From positions 62,001 through 126,000 of the forward strand of contig CAMDKI010000001.1 of NCBI GenBank assembly GCA_945901065.1: a stretch of DNA of 64,000 bases. The letters are read 5' to 3'. A program made the position numbers and the translations under genes. Each line of letters starts with the position of its first letter. Position 1 is the first letter of the stretch. The DNA is from Chitinophaga pinensis. Its GTDB lineage: Bacteria; Bacteroidota; Bacteroidia; Chitinophagales; CAIOSU01. Under the pieces are notes generated by a model. That model was given only the letters and a program-made list of their open reading frames with translations. It had not been told where the DNA came from and ran no database searches. Below, one piece after another: positions 42,295-50,350 of this stretch.

Positions 42295-44478
42295 TTATCT
42301 CAAGAACAAAAGTTCGCGATATTTAGGTAATGGCCAGTATTGGTCTTCCACCACTGTTTCCAAGTCGTCGGCAAAGCTGCGAATGGTGTCTAGGTGTGGC
42401 TTTACTTTTTCACAAATAGCTATTGCTTTTTCGTGGCTGTGAGTAAGCTTCTCGGTTTTGGCAAGTTCTTTCAACATGCTCGATACATGCGATTTGATGC
42501 CGTTGATACCGGTTGATAGCTCTTCCAACAGTTCTTGCTGGGCTTTGTAGTGTTTCGCATCCAAGCCAGCATCCTTCAAACCAAGTACGTTCTCAATCAA
42601 TACGTTTTGGTAGCTGATTGCGGCAGGAATGATTTGGTTCAGGGCCATATCGCGAAGGATGAAGGCTTCAATCTCCAATTTCTTGAAATAGAGCTCTTGT
42701 TGTATTTCGTAGCGTGCTTCTAGCTCAGTCTCATTCAATACACCCGATTCGGTAAAGATGGCTTTGGCCTTAGGAGTGATATAGAAATCAAGCGCGTGAG
42801 GGGTAGTGGTTATGTTGTTCAAGCCACGTTTTTTAGCTTCCGCTTTCCACTCGTCGCTATAGTTATCACCTTCAAACAAAATGGCTTTGCTTTCGGTAAT
42901 ATACTTGCGTATCACACGCAGAATAGCACTGTCTTTCTTCTCGCCTTCTTTTACCAAAGCATCCACTTCGGCTTTGAATTTGATCAACTGCTGGCCCATA
43001 ATCATGTTCATCACAGTCATTGGGGCAGCGCAGTTGGCAGAAGAACCTACGGCACGAATCTCAAACTTGTTGCCAGTAAATGCGAAAGGTGAGGTACGGT
43101 TGCGGTCAGTGTTGTCCAACAACAAATCGGGGATGATTTTGTGGATGTCCAACTTCAAATCGGCTTTGTCCATTTCATCAAAGGCACCATCGGTAATGCG
43201 TTGCTCAACTTCGTTCAATAAGTTGGTAAGCGCTCCGCCGATAAACACAGATATGATGGCTGGTGGCGCTTCGTTGGCACCTAACCGGTGGTCGTTTCCG
43301 GCACCAGCAATGGTAGCACGTAGCAAATCGCTATGCTCGTAAACGGCACGTATGGTGTTCACAAAGAAAGTAAGGAACATCAAGTTATTCTTAGGCGTTT
43401 TGCCTGGCGACAATAGGTTTTTGCCAGTGTTGGTTCCCAAGCTCCAGTTGTTGTGCTTGCCGCTACCGTTTACACCTGCAAAAGGCTTCTCGTGGAACAA
43501 AATGCGCAGTTTGTGACGACGGGCAACTCGGTCCATCAAGTCCATCAACAATTGGTTGTGGTCAACGGCCAAGTTGGCTTCTTCATATACTGGGGCGCAC
43601 TCATACTGGCCAGGAGCTACTTCGTTGTGACGGGTTTTAACAGGAATGCCCAATTTGTGGCTCTCTGTTTCGTAATCTACCATAAAGGCATATACGCGCT
43701 CAGGGATAGAACCAAAATAGTGGTCTTCCAATTGCTGGCCTTTGGCTGGGCCGTGGCCAATAATAGTACGGCCGGTCATTACCAAATCGGGGCGGCTATA
43801 AAATAGTGCCTCATCTACCAAGAAGTATTCTTGCTCCCAACCTAGGGTGGCCGTTACTTTGGTAATGTTTTTGTCGAAATATTTACAAACGGCTGTGGCC
43901 GCAGTATCCATGTAGTTAAGCGACTTTAGCAAAGGTGTTTTGTAATCCAACGCTTCGCCAGTGTAACTTACGAAAGCAGTTGGGATACAAAGGGTTTTAC
44001 CGGCGCCAGTTTCAATAATAAAGGCAGGTGATGATGGGTCCCATGCAGTGTAGCCACGAGCTTCGAACGTAGTACGGATGCCACCGTTCGGGAAGCTAGA
44101 TGCATCAGGCTCTTGTTGCACCAAGGCATTGCCACTGAAAACCTCGATGCCTTTTCCGCCTTCGTGAGAGAAGAAAGTATCGTGTTTTTCGGCAGTTGCA
44201 CCAGTTAGTGGTTGAAACCAGTGGGTATAGTGCGTAGCACCTTTGTCCAATGCCCAGGCTTGCATGCTCGATGCAATTTGGTCAGCCATGGCACGGTCTA
44301 TTTTCTGGCCACTTTCTATAGATGCTTTTACGCTTAAATAGGCCTCTTCAGAAAGGTATTTGCGCATAGCGGCATCGCCGAAAACGTTGGTACCGAAATA
44401 CTCAGAGATTCTTTGTTTGGGAGCATTAACTTCTACTGTAGGGCGATTCATAACCGCCTCGATGGAGTTAAAACGCAT
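42295..44478 (-). CDS. glnN: Glutamine synthetase type III
   Basis: A 727-residue glutamine synthetase III, the large form typical of Bacteroidota and some cyanobacteria, which joins ammonia and glutamate with ATP. I chose MRFNSIEAVMNRPTVEV as start; an upstream ATG at 44541 adds untypical residues. Marks: YFGTNVFGDAAM, HYTHWFQPLTG (catalytic domain entry), GWEQEYFLVDEALF (metal ligands), RHNEVAPGQYECAPVYEEAN, GVNGSGKHNNWSLGTNTG and the C-terminal helical domain. Long single-gene transcript with its own terminator; 277 bases of AT-rich DNA upstream must hold its promoter. No adjacent nitrogen regulator was seen. Confidence 0.96.
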   Translation of the reverse strand: MRFNSIEAVMNRPTVEVNAPKQRISEYFGTNVFGDAAMRKYLSEEAYLSVKASIESGQKIDRAMADQIASSMQAWALDKGATHYTHWFQPLTGATAEKHDTFFSHEGGKGIEVFSGNALVQQEPDASSFPNGGIRTTFEARGYTAWDPSSPAFIIETGAGKTLCIPTAFVSYTGEALDYKTPLLKSLNYMDTAATAVCKYFDKNITKVTATLGWEQEYFLVDEALFYSRPDLVMTGRTIIGHGPAKGQQLEDHYFGSIPERVYAFMVDYETESHKLGIPVKTRHNEVAPGQYECAPVYEEANLAVDHNQLLMDLMDRVARRHKLRILFHEKPFAGVNGSGKHNNWSLGTNTGKNLLSPGKTPKNNLMFLTFFVNTIRAVYEHSDLLRATIAGAGNDHRLGANEAPPAIISVFIGGALTNLLNEVEQRITDGAFDEMDKADLKLDIHKIIPDLLLDNTDRNRTSPFAFTGNKFEIRAVGSSANCAAPMTVMNMIMGQQLIKFKAEVDALVKEGEKKDSAILRVIRKYITESKAILFEGDNYSDEWKAEAKKRGLNNITTTPHALDFYITPKAKAIFTESGVLNETELEARYEIQQELYFKKLEIEAFILRDMALNQIIPAAISYQNVLIENVLGLKDAGLDAKHYKAQQELLEELSTGINGIKSHVSSMLKELAKTEKLTHSHEKAIAICEKVKPHLDTIRSFADDLETVVEDQYWPLPKYRELLFLR

Positions 44479-44755
44479 AGTGTAGTGGTTTATAGGGTTT
44501 TCCTTACGATTGATGGTACAAAGGTAGGGGTATATTTTCAAACTTTCAATAAAAATTATCGGCTAAAGGTTCCAAGAATGCTAAAATGGGCGTGATGATT
44601 GCCTAAATTTTTTCTAGAATGTCATTTTTTGAGAGAAATTATTTGGCAAATCACCCTTTGTTATGTATGTGGGTTTTAATAAATTGTTTCGATGTCAAAA
44701 AGGGAGTTGTCTGATGAATTTGCCTAGGCGGTATTAACCATAAATTTGGCAGGAG

Positions 44756-45310
44756 TTACTCAATGACAATATCATAATGTGCCAGCAGCCCAGGTAGGCC
44801 ATAGGTAGTGAAACGGGCCTTTTTAAGGTTGTTGGTTTCTGGGTTGATGATGAAGTTGTAAGCTGTGCGCAGGTCGGCACCTTTAAGGTTGGTTTTGTCA
44901 AATATGGCGCTATCCAAATCGCAATTGTCGAAGTTTGCGTTGGTAAGGTCGCACTCAGCAAAGTCAGTACCCTTTAGTATGCAGGATACAAAGTCGGTGC
45001 CTTTAAGTTTACATTTATGAAAACTGGTGCTTTCCATATTACAGTGCATAGACGATACACTAAAAGCAAGCGACCGACATTTACTGAAATCCAGTCCGGT
45101 TAGTTTACAGTCTTTAAATACCACATCTTGCAGGGCGGTATCGGCTGTTGTGGCCAACGATAAGTTGCACTGTTCAAATAAGCAATCGATGAATGAGATA
45201 CTAGTAAGGTTGGCATACGACAAGTCGCAGTTGCGAAAACGGCACGCCTCATAGCGCGTGGCATGATTAAGTGCCCGGGCTTTTTCTATCGTCTCGTCGT
45301 GGATAGTCAT
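44756..45310 (-). CDS. Pentapeptide-repeat protein
   Basis: A 184-residue right-handed quadrilateral beta-helix protein. Repeats of the A(D/N)LXX type run through most of the sequence: CDLSYANLTSISFIDCLFEQ, CKLTGLDFSKC, CKLKGTDFVSCILKGTDFAE, CDLTNANFDNCDLDSAIFDK and TNLKGADL. There are many Cys at repeat corners. The C-terminal LRTAYNFIINPETNNLKKAR and GLPGLLAHYDIVIE form the cap found in a common Bacteroidota branch. Distantly like Qnr/MfpA DNA mimics, which protect gyrase, but without the loops that mark those. Function therefore open. Confidence 0.88.
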   Translation of the reverse strand: MTIHDETIEKARALNHATRYEACRFRNCDLSYANLTSISFIDCLFEQCNLSLATTADTALQDVVFKDCKLTGLDFSKCRSLAFSVSSMHCNMESTSFHKCKLKGTDFVSCILKGTDFAECDLTNANFDNCDLDSAIFDKTNLKGADLRTAYNFIINPETNNLKKARFTTYGLPGLLAHYDIVIE

Positions 45311-45325
45311 GGGGCAAAGATACTA

Positions 45326-45354
45326 ACAAGACACAAGACACAAGACACAAGACA
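45326..45354. repeat. GACACAA heptamer repeat
   Basis: About four AAGACAC units directly upstream of the pentapeptide gene, the same unit as at 37572-37636 and 46643. The region between here and 45466 also holds degenerate CGTACTTCGTAAATCGCAC-type short-period repeats. Confidence 0.7.
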
Positions 45355-45466
45355 ACCTCTAGTCTGTCCTCTTAAAAAGGTTCATGTGCCGACAAATTAA
45401 TGCTGAATCGCCTATCAATTGCATTTCCCTTCAATCGTACTTCGTAAATCGCACATCGTAAATCTA

Positions 45467-45964
45467 TCAGTGTAAATCAAAGCTATTGGTATAGTCTCTA
45501 TTGGTATTGCCGCGGTGGCAACCCACGCAGGCATTGCCTTTGTCGGATACGCTGAATACAACGCCGCCATTGGGCCTAAATTCCGTCCATAACCAACCAA
45601 GATTTGCCGCGCTAGAGCTAGGTTTCTTTTGCATTACGGCGTACAGGTCGGTTGAGCCTCCATCTATTACTTCTTTTACAATCAACGAGCCATCGGGGAA
45701 AGAGCCGCCGACAGGCAACCTACCCGTGCTGTCCAGCGCATCCCAAGCGGTTTGGTTGAACAGAAGTTTAAAGTCGCCGTGTGGGCTATTGCCCGATTCC
45801 CTGAGCACTACGTCGTTGCCTTGGTAGTAAAACAGCGTACCGGTCATTACCTCGTCCATTATGGCTTGGTCTTCGCTGGTAGCCACAGGATGCTTGCAAC
45901 TGGTATGGGTAATTGATAATAACATTGCAAAAAACATTAAGGAGAGGAGCTTGATGTTCTTCAT
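45467..45964 (-). CDS. P460-like monoheme lipoprotein, copy 1
   Basis: A 165-residue lipoprotein (MKNIKLLSLMFFAMLLSI, lipobox HTSC). The mature protein has FYYQGNDVVLRESGNSPHGD, KLLFNQTAWDALDSTGRLP, a VGGSFPDGSLIVKEV strand pair and a C-terminal heme c motif CVGCH followed by RGNTNRDYTNSFDLH. Layout and the near-terminal Cys-x2-Cys-His fit the cytochrome P460 fold family, whose members oxidise hydroxylamine or bind NO. The special Lys-heme crosslink cannot be judged here. It has a close tandem paralog upstream. Confidence 0.75.
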   Translation of the reverse strand: MKNIKLLSLMFFAMLLSITHTSCKHPVATSEDQAIMDEVMTGTLFYYQGNDVVLRESGNSPHGDFKLLFNQTAWDALDSTGRLPVGGSFPDGSLIVKEVIDGGSTDLYAVMQKKPSSSAANLGWLWTEFRPNGGVVFSVSDKGNACVGCHRGNTNRDYTNSFDLH

Positions 45965-46035
45965 AGCAGGCAGTTTGGGTTGTAACTTAATTTATGCTCA
46001 AATGCAGAAGTCTTTATTTTCACTATATAATAGTA

Positions 46036-46551
46036 TCAATGTAAGTCGAAGCTATTGATAAAGTCGCGGTTTGCGTTGGCACGGTGGCAGCCAATGCAAC
46101 CGCTACCTTTGGTGGTAATACTTTCTAATAACGAACCATCCAAATTAGCTTCATACCACAGCCAATCTTCATTGGTGTTGCTGCTAGCGGGCTGTTTCCA
46201 CATGGCAGCATAAAACCGAGTGGTACCATTGCGAATTACATCTTTCAAAACAATGGAGCCCGCAGGGAATGTATCGCCAACAGCCAGTTTGCCATCGGTT
46301 CCCAATGCATTCTTGGCCTCTTGGTTAAACAGCAATTTGAAGGCACCATGGGGGCTGTTGCCGGCGGCGGTTAGTGTTGCGGTATCGCTTTGGTAGTAAT
46401 AAAACGAACCATTGCTGATTTCTTGGTACATGGCCGCATCGGTGTACAAATTGGTTTCGTCGGTATTGTTGTCCGCGGGGTCTTTGCTGCAGCCATTGGC
46501 AGCAACAATTCCGCAAAGCAATAAGAAAGCTAGGATTAGTCGCACAGGCAA
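46036..46551 (-). CDS. P460-like monoheme lipoprotein, copy 2
   Basis: A 171-residue lipoprotein (MPVRLILAFLLLCGIVAANG, lipobox NGC), paralog of the downstream gene. Shared blocks: FYYYQSDTATLTAAGNSPHG, FKLLFNQEAKNALGTDGKL, VGDTFPAGSIVLKDVI, a Trp-rich WLWYEANLDG strand and CIGCHRANANRDFINSFDLH at the end. The heme motif Cys-x2-Cys-His and the terminal NSFDLH are kept in both. The two genes are 71 bases apart in the same direction, so they are likely one transcript from an old duplication. Partners and electron donors are not adjacent. Confidence 0.75.
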   Translation of the reverse strand: MPVRLILAFLLLCGIVAANGCSKDPADNNTDETNLYTDAAMYQEISNGSFYYYQSDTATLTAAGNSPHGAFKLLFNQEAKNALGTDGKLAVGDTFPAGSIVLKDVIRNGTTRFYAAMWKQPASSNTNEDWLWYEANLDGSLLESITTKGSGCIGCHRANANRDFINSFDLH

Positions 46552-46642
46552 TGGATTTGGTTAATGGACTTACGAATAAACCAATTAAAATAATAATTAT
46601 TGTGTTGGAGCGCGTTTTGTTATAAAAATGTGATAAATTAGG

Positions 46643-46741
46643 AAGACACAAGACACAATAAAGTACAATGAAGCTAAAAAGTTCAACCGAACAGTAATTA
46701 CTGTATATTTTTTACAAAATCGTACATCGTACATTGTACTT
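46643..46741. repeat. GACACAA repeat with inverted AAGTACAATG arms
   Basis: AAGACACAAGACACAA is followed by AAGTACAATG (46661), whose exact reverse complement CATTGTACTT (46732) lies about 60 bases on, after CGTACATCGTACATTG short repeats. Same architecture as the 37.6-37.8 kb element: heptamers plus inverted short-repeat arms. Confidence 0.6.
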
Positions 46742-46793
46742 CATGCATTTTCAAAGATTTGCACACCTCAAAAGAAAGGTGTAATTTTTCAGT

Positions 46794-48713
46794 ATGACCC
46801 GCTTTTTACTTGCCATGCTGTTGCTTGGCTGTGCCTTTTTTGCTGCTGCGCAACCGTGTAGTAATATGCGCTACCAAGAGCGTGTATTTGGCCAAAGCTA
46901 CGTAACCAGCAACGTGGTATATGGTAATGCCCCATCTTTGACTACGGTGTATTTGGGCGAGAACGTGACCCAGAATGTGAACCTTACCATGGACATTTTT
47001 GAGCCATTTGGCGATACGCTAGCCAAGCGGCCATTGGTGGTGCTGGCATTTGGTGGCGCATTTTTGATTGGTAGCAAGGAAGATGGCGACATACAATCGG
47101 TGTGCGATAGCCTAGCCCGCAGGGGGTATGTAACAGCATCCATTAATTACCGTTTGGGTATGAACGTGGTGGATGGCGCCAGTGCCGAAAGGGCCATCTA
47201 TAGGTCGTTGCAAGATTTTAGTGCCGCCATACGCTACTTAAAGGAGTATGCCGACCTGTACCGTATTGACACCAACTATATATATGCGGGTGGGGTAAGT
47301 GCTGGTGGTTTTGCGGCATTGCACATGGCCTTTATGGATGAGGCCGACCGATTGCCTTCATCGTTTGGGGCTGGTGGCTTCAGCCCCCGGCCCGATTTGG
47401 GGTGCAAAGATTGCTCGGGCAATAACTTTGCGCACAGCACCAAGGTGCGTGGCATAGTGAGTTTTTGGGGAGCTATAGGCGATGTTAATTTTATTAAGCC
47501 CACCAATGTATTGCCTTTGGTTTCTTTTCACGGCGACCAAGATTTGATAGTACCCTACGGCACTGGTTTCCCCTTTACGGCATTGTTTGTGCTGCCCGAA
47601 GTGAGTGGCTCGGCTACCATAAAACAGCGATACGACCAACTAGGGGCATACAACGATTTAACAACTTTTGCAGGCGTTGGCCATAATATATGGGGGCTTA
47701 CTGTAACCAATAACTTTACGCCTAACCAGTATTTTCAGCCCATATACCGCCATACGGCCGATTTCCTCTTTGAGCAAACTAGGCCAGATAAACCCATTAT
47801 TGCCGGTGCCGATACCATTTGCCAAGGTATAACGGCTACTTATACCATAGCGGCAGGAGTGGGCTTGAAGTATTGCTGGCAGGCTGTGGGTGGGCAAATA
47901 ACTGCACAAAATGGCAATAGTATGAACGTTATATGGCAGCAGCCTGGCAATGTATTTTTAACGGCCACTACCATTAACCATCTGGATGCCGCGAGCGCTA
48001 CCGATACTTTTAGCGTATGGGTAAACACCCCGGTAGGCGCCAACATAGCGTTTGCCGAAAGAGATACGGTATGTTCGGGGGGTTCGCTTATGGTAACGGC
48101 AAATACTGTGGCTACCAATTTCCAATGGAGCCCTGCTAACTATTATGCAGATGCTACTGCTGATACTACAATACTTACGCCGCTTATTTCAGGTTTGTAT
48201 TTTCTGCAAGTGATTGATGACAATGGATGTATAGCAAGGGATAGTGCCTATGTTACCGTATTACCTTCGCCTATTGCTCCAACCATAACCCAGCAAGGCG
48301 ATAGCTTAATTACATTGGGCACTGGAACAATTGGTTGGTACGATGTAGATAGCAATTTATTATCTACTGGCACTGCATTTGTACCAAACGAAAACGGACA
48401 ATACTTCGTTCTTGAGACGGCGCCAAACGGTTGCCAAAGTTGGTCAACTGCATTCACTTACCTGCAAACAGGCATAACCCATGTAGCTTTCGATGATGTA
48501 AGTATATACCCAAACCCATTTACCGATAGGTTAGTGGTTAGGTCAAATCAAGCAGGGAAGCTTACTATTTATAATATATCGGGGGCAATAGTTACCATCA
48601 TGCTGGTTGACGGAAGCAGCCTACTTAACTTACCGACCTTACCTCAGGGCATGTATTACTATGAGCTCAATACCAACGAGGGCAGGTTTAGCGGCAAGCT
48701 ATTGAAACAGTAG
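46794..48713 (+). CDS. T9SS-exported carboxylesterase/lipase
   Basis: A 639-residue secreted enzyme. Signal peptide ends FFAAAQ. The catalytic domain (about 25-330) is an alpha/beta hydrolase of the BD-FAE/carboxylesterase type: LVVLAFGGAFLIGS oxyanion region, YAGGVSAGGFAALHM nucleophile elbow (Ser about residue 171), SFHGDQDLIVPYG acid and GVGHNIWG His. Two Ig/PKD-like linkers follow (about 335-545), then a T9SS type A sorting domain: VSIYPNPFTDRLVVRSNQ to SGKLLKQ, which is cleaved when the protein is attached to or released from the cell surface. It ends one base before the convergent alkaline phosphatase stop. Confidence 0.9.
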   Translation: MTRFLLAMLLLGCAFFAAAQPCSNMRYQERVFGQSYVTSNVVYGNAPSLTTVYLGENVTQNVNLTMDIFEPFGDTLAKRPLVVLAFGGAFLIGSKEDGDIQSVCDSLARRGYVTASINYRLGMNVVDGASAERAIYRSLQDFSAAIRYLKEYADLYRIDTNYIYAGGVSAGGFAALHMAFMDEADRLPSSFGAGGFSPRPDLGCKDCSGNNFAHSTKVRGIVSFWGAIGDVNFIKPTNVLPLVSFHGDQDLIVPYGTGFPFTALFVLPEVSGSATIKQRYDQLGAYNDLTTFAGVGHNIWGLTVTNNFTPNQYFQPIYRHTADFLFEQTRPDKPIIAGADTICQGITATYTIAAGVGLKYCWQAVGGQITAQNGNSMNVIWQQPGNVFLTATTINHLDAASATDTFSVWVNTPVGANIAFAERDTVCSGGSLMVTANTVATNFQWSPANYYADATADTTILTPLISGLYFLQVIDDNGCIARDSAYVTVLPSPIAPTITQQGDSLITLGTGTIGWYDVDSNLLSTGTAFVPNENGQYFVLETAPNGCQSWSTAFTYLQTGITHVAFDDVSIYPNPFTDRLVVRSNQAGKLTIYNISGAIVTIMLVDGSSLLNLPTLPQGMYYYELNTNEGRFSGKLLKQ

Positions 48714-48714
48714 G

Positions 48715-49818
48715 CTATTTCAAGCCCAACAGTGCCATCATTTTGCTGTAAATAGCAGTGTTTTCATAGATACCCATAAACTCCTCGGCACCCGGGCCAA
48801 AAGCAAAAACTGGCACCATCGTAGCCGTGTGGTGGCCTGTAGTAAAAGCACCTTCAACGGTTTTCTCTTGCAAGTTGCCCCCGTTTATGGCATAGCCTCC
48901 CGTTTCGTGGTCGGCAGTAACAACTACCAAAGTGTTGCCATCTTTTTCGGCAAACTCCAATACTTTGCCTATCGTGTTGTCAAAGTCAATCATCTCATCA
49001 ATAATGTATTGCGAGTTCTTGGCATGGCCGCCCCAGTCAATTTGCGAGCCTTCAATCAATAGAAAGAAGCCTTGGTTTCCCTTGTTGAGGCCTTGGATAG
49101 CCAGTTCAGAACCTTTTAATAGAAAATCACCGCGGCCTTGCGCCATGGTAACTAGTTCGGTATCCGCAGCAAGCACGCCAGCTTTGTTCATATCTGCTCT
49201 CAAATCGGCTAGCGAATAACCGATGGTATAGCCCATGCCGCGCAATTCGTCGGATAGATTGCGGCCATCGGCACGGTTTTCGAAAAATGCCTTGCCGCCT
49301 CCAATAAACCAATCCACATCGCCACCTAAAATATCCAGGGCTATTTCAGGATGCATTTTGCGGGTTTTTTGATGCGCATAAAACGAGCCAGGCGTAGCGT
49401 GGGTTACCGTGCAGGTAACTACCAAACCGGTGCGCATTCCCTTCTTTTTGGCGGCCTCCATTATGGTCTCCTTTGCTACGGTATCCTTATCAACGCCAAC
49501 GGCATTATTGTAGGTCTTTACCCCACAAGAAAAAGCGGTAGCGCCAGCGGCAGAGTCGGTTATTAATTTATCTGCAGAGTGGGTTTTGATAAACCCGATA
49601 TGTTTCATCTTTTCAAGCGAAAGCTTATTGCCGTTGCTGTACAAACCAGCCGTAATTTGAGTAAGCCCCATGCCGTCGCCTACCATAAAAATGATGTTGA
49701 GCGGGGCTTTTTTACCAGTGTTTTTCGCTTCGGGTGCACGTACGGCAGGTTCTGAGACAGGTTTAAAGCCAACAAATGATAAGACGATCAAGGACAATAG
49801 AAGGGTATAATATTGCAT
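48715..49818 (-). CDS. Alkaline phosphatase
   Basis: A 367-residue exported alkaline phosphatase (signal MQYYTLLLSLIVLSFVGF). Metal and active-site motifs: MVGDGMGLTQ (Asp ligand), ITDSAAGATAFSCGVKT with the phosphorylated Ser, EGSQIDWGGHAKN, TADHETGGY and TGHHTATMVPVFAFG with His ligands. It is shorter than E. coli PhoA (about 470) and nearer to the compact Bacteroidota/Bacillus forms. Periplasmic release of phosphate is the expected role. Convergent with the T9SS esterase with only one base between stops. No Pho-box could be identified. Confidence 0.94.
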   Translation of the reverse strand: MQYYTLLLSLIVLSFVGFKPVSEPAVRAPEAKNTGKKAPLNIIFMVGDGMGLTQITAGLYSNGNKLSLEKMKHIGFIKTHSADKLITDSAAGATAFSCGVKTYNNAVGVDKDTVAKETIMEAAKKKGMRTGLVVTCTVTHATPGSFYAHQKTRKMHPEIALDILGGDVDWFIGGGKAFFENRADGRNLSDELRGMGYTIGYSLADLRADMNKAGVLAADTELVTMAQGRGDFLLKGSELAIQGLNKGNQGFFLLIEGSQIDWGGHAKNSQYIIDEMIDFDNTIGKVLEFAEKDGNTLVVVTADHETGGYAINGGNLQEKTVEGAFTTGHHTATMVPVFAFGPGAEEFMGIYENTAIYSKMMALLGLK

Positions 49819-50350
49819 ATCAATAAGTTGTGTGCCGGCAAAAGTATGAAAATAGCAGTTAAACGCTTGTTAAGTAACGATTAAAGTTGTGGGTTTTGGT
49901 CAATAAATTTTCTAATTCCTAAGGTCACGCAATGAACAAATGAATTGACGAAAATACCTGTTGAATTGCGAAATGCTGAAAACCAATAGGGTAGGTATGG
50001 TTAGTGGTAATGCTACTTCAATATTAATTTCAGAATAACTCTGCTAAAAAAGAGGAATATGTAACAAATATTACTAATTTCGCAGCAACTTGCTAAAAAT
50101 AGTACTTTACAAAAAAAAAATACTTCGAAAAGGTATCTTTTATAAGTACAACTACGTATAATGGCAATGTATGTTTCTTAGAATTACGCAAAATTAAACA
50201 TTGAGAATCACCACATTGATACCAATTTTCAAAAATAAAGTTGACATACCATTGTCTATTATATACATTGATGATTATAGATTTATTATTTATAGCCATT
50301 TTGGCTTCTGCTGCATAACTAATAACGAAGCATAAAAAAACCTTATCGTA
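49819..50350. other. AT-rich upstream region of the giant SprB gene
   Basis: 532 bases without a convincing gene. Very A/T-rich with runs of A (50110-50119). It must hold the promoters for the alkaline phosphatase and, in the other direction, the giant gene. A 68-residue minus-strand ORF at 50093-50299 is Phe/Tyr/Asn-rich in line with the base composition and is not taken as a gene. Confidence 0.5.

Noticed and set aside
44756..45310. Qnr-type quinolone resistance protein
   Set aside because: It has the pentapeptide fold, but it is shorter than Qnr and lacks the recognisable loops; the general family name is kept.
50093..50299. 68-residue minus-strand ORF upstream of the giant gene
   Set aside because: Composition (Phe, Tyr, Asn, Lys) simply follows the AT-rich DNA; no signal, domain or coupling.
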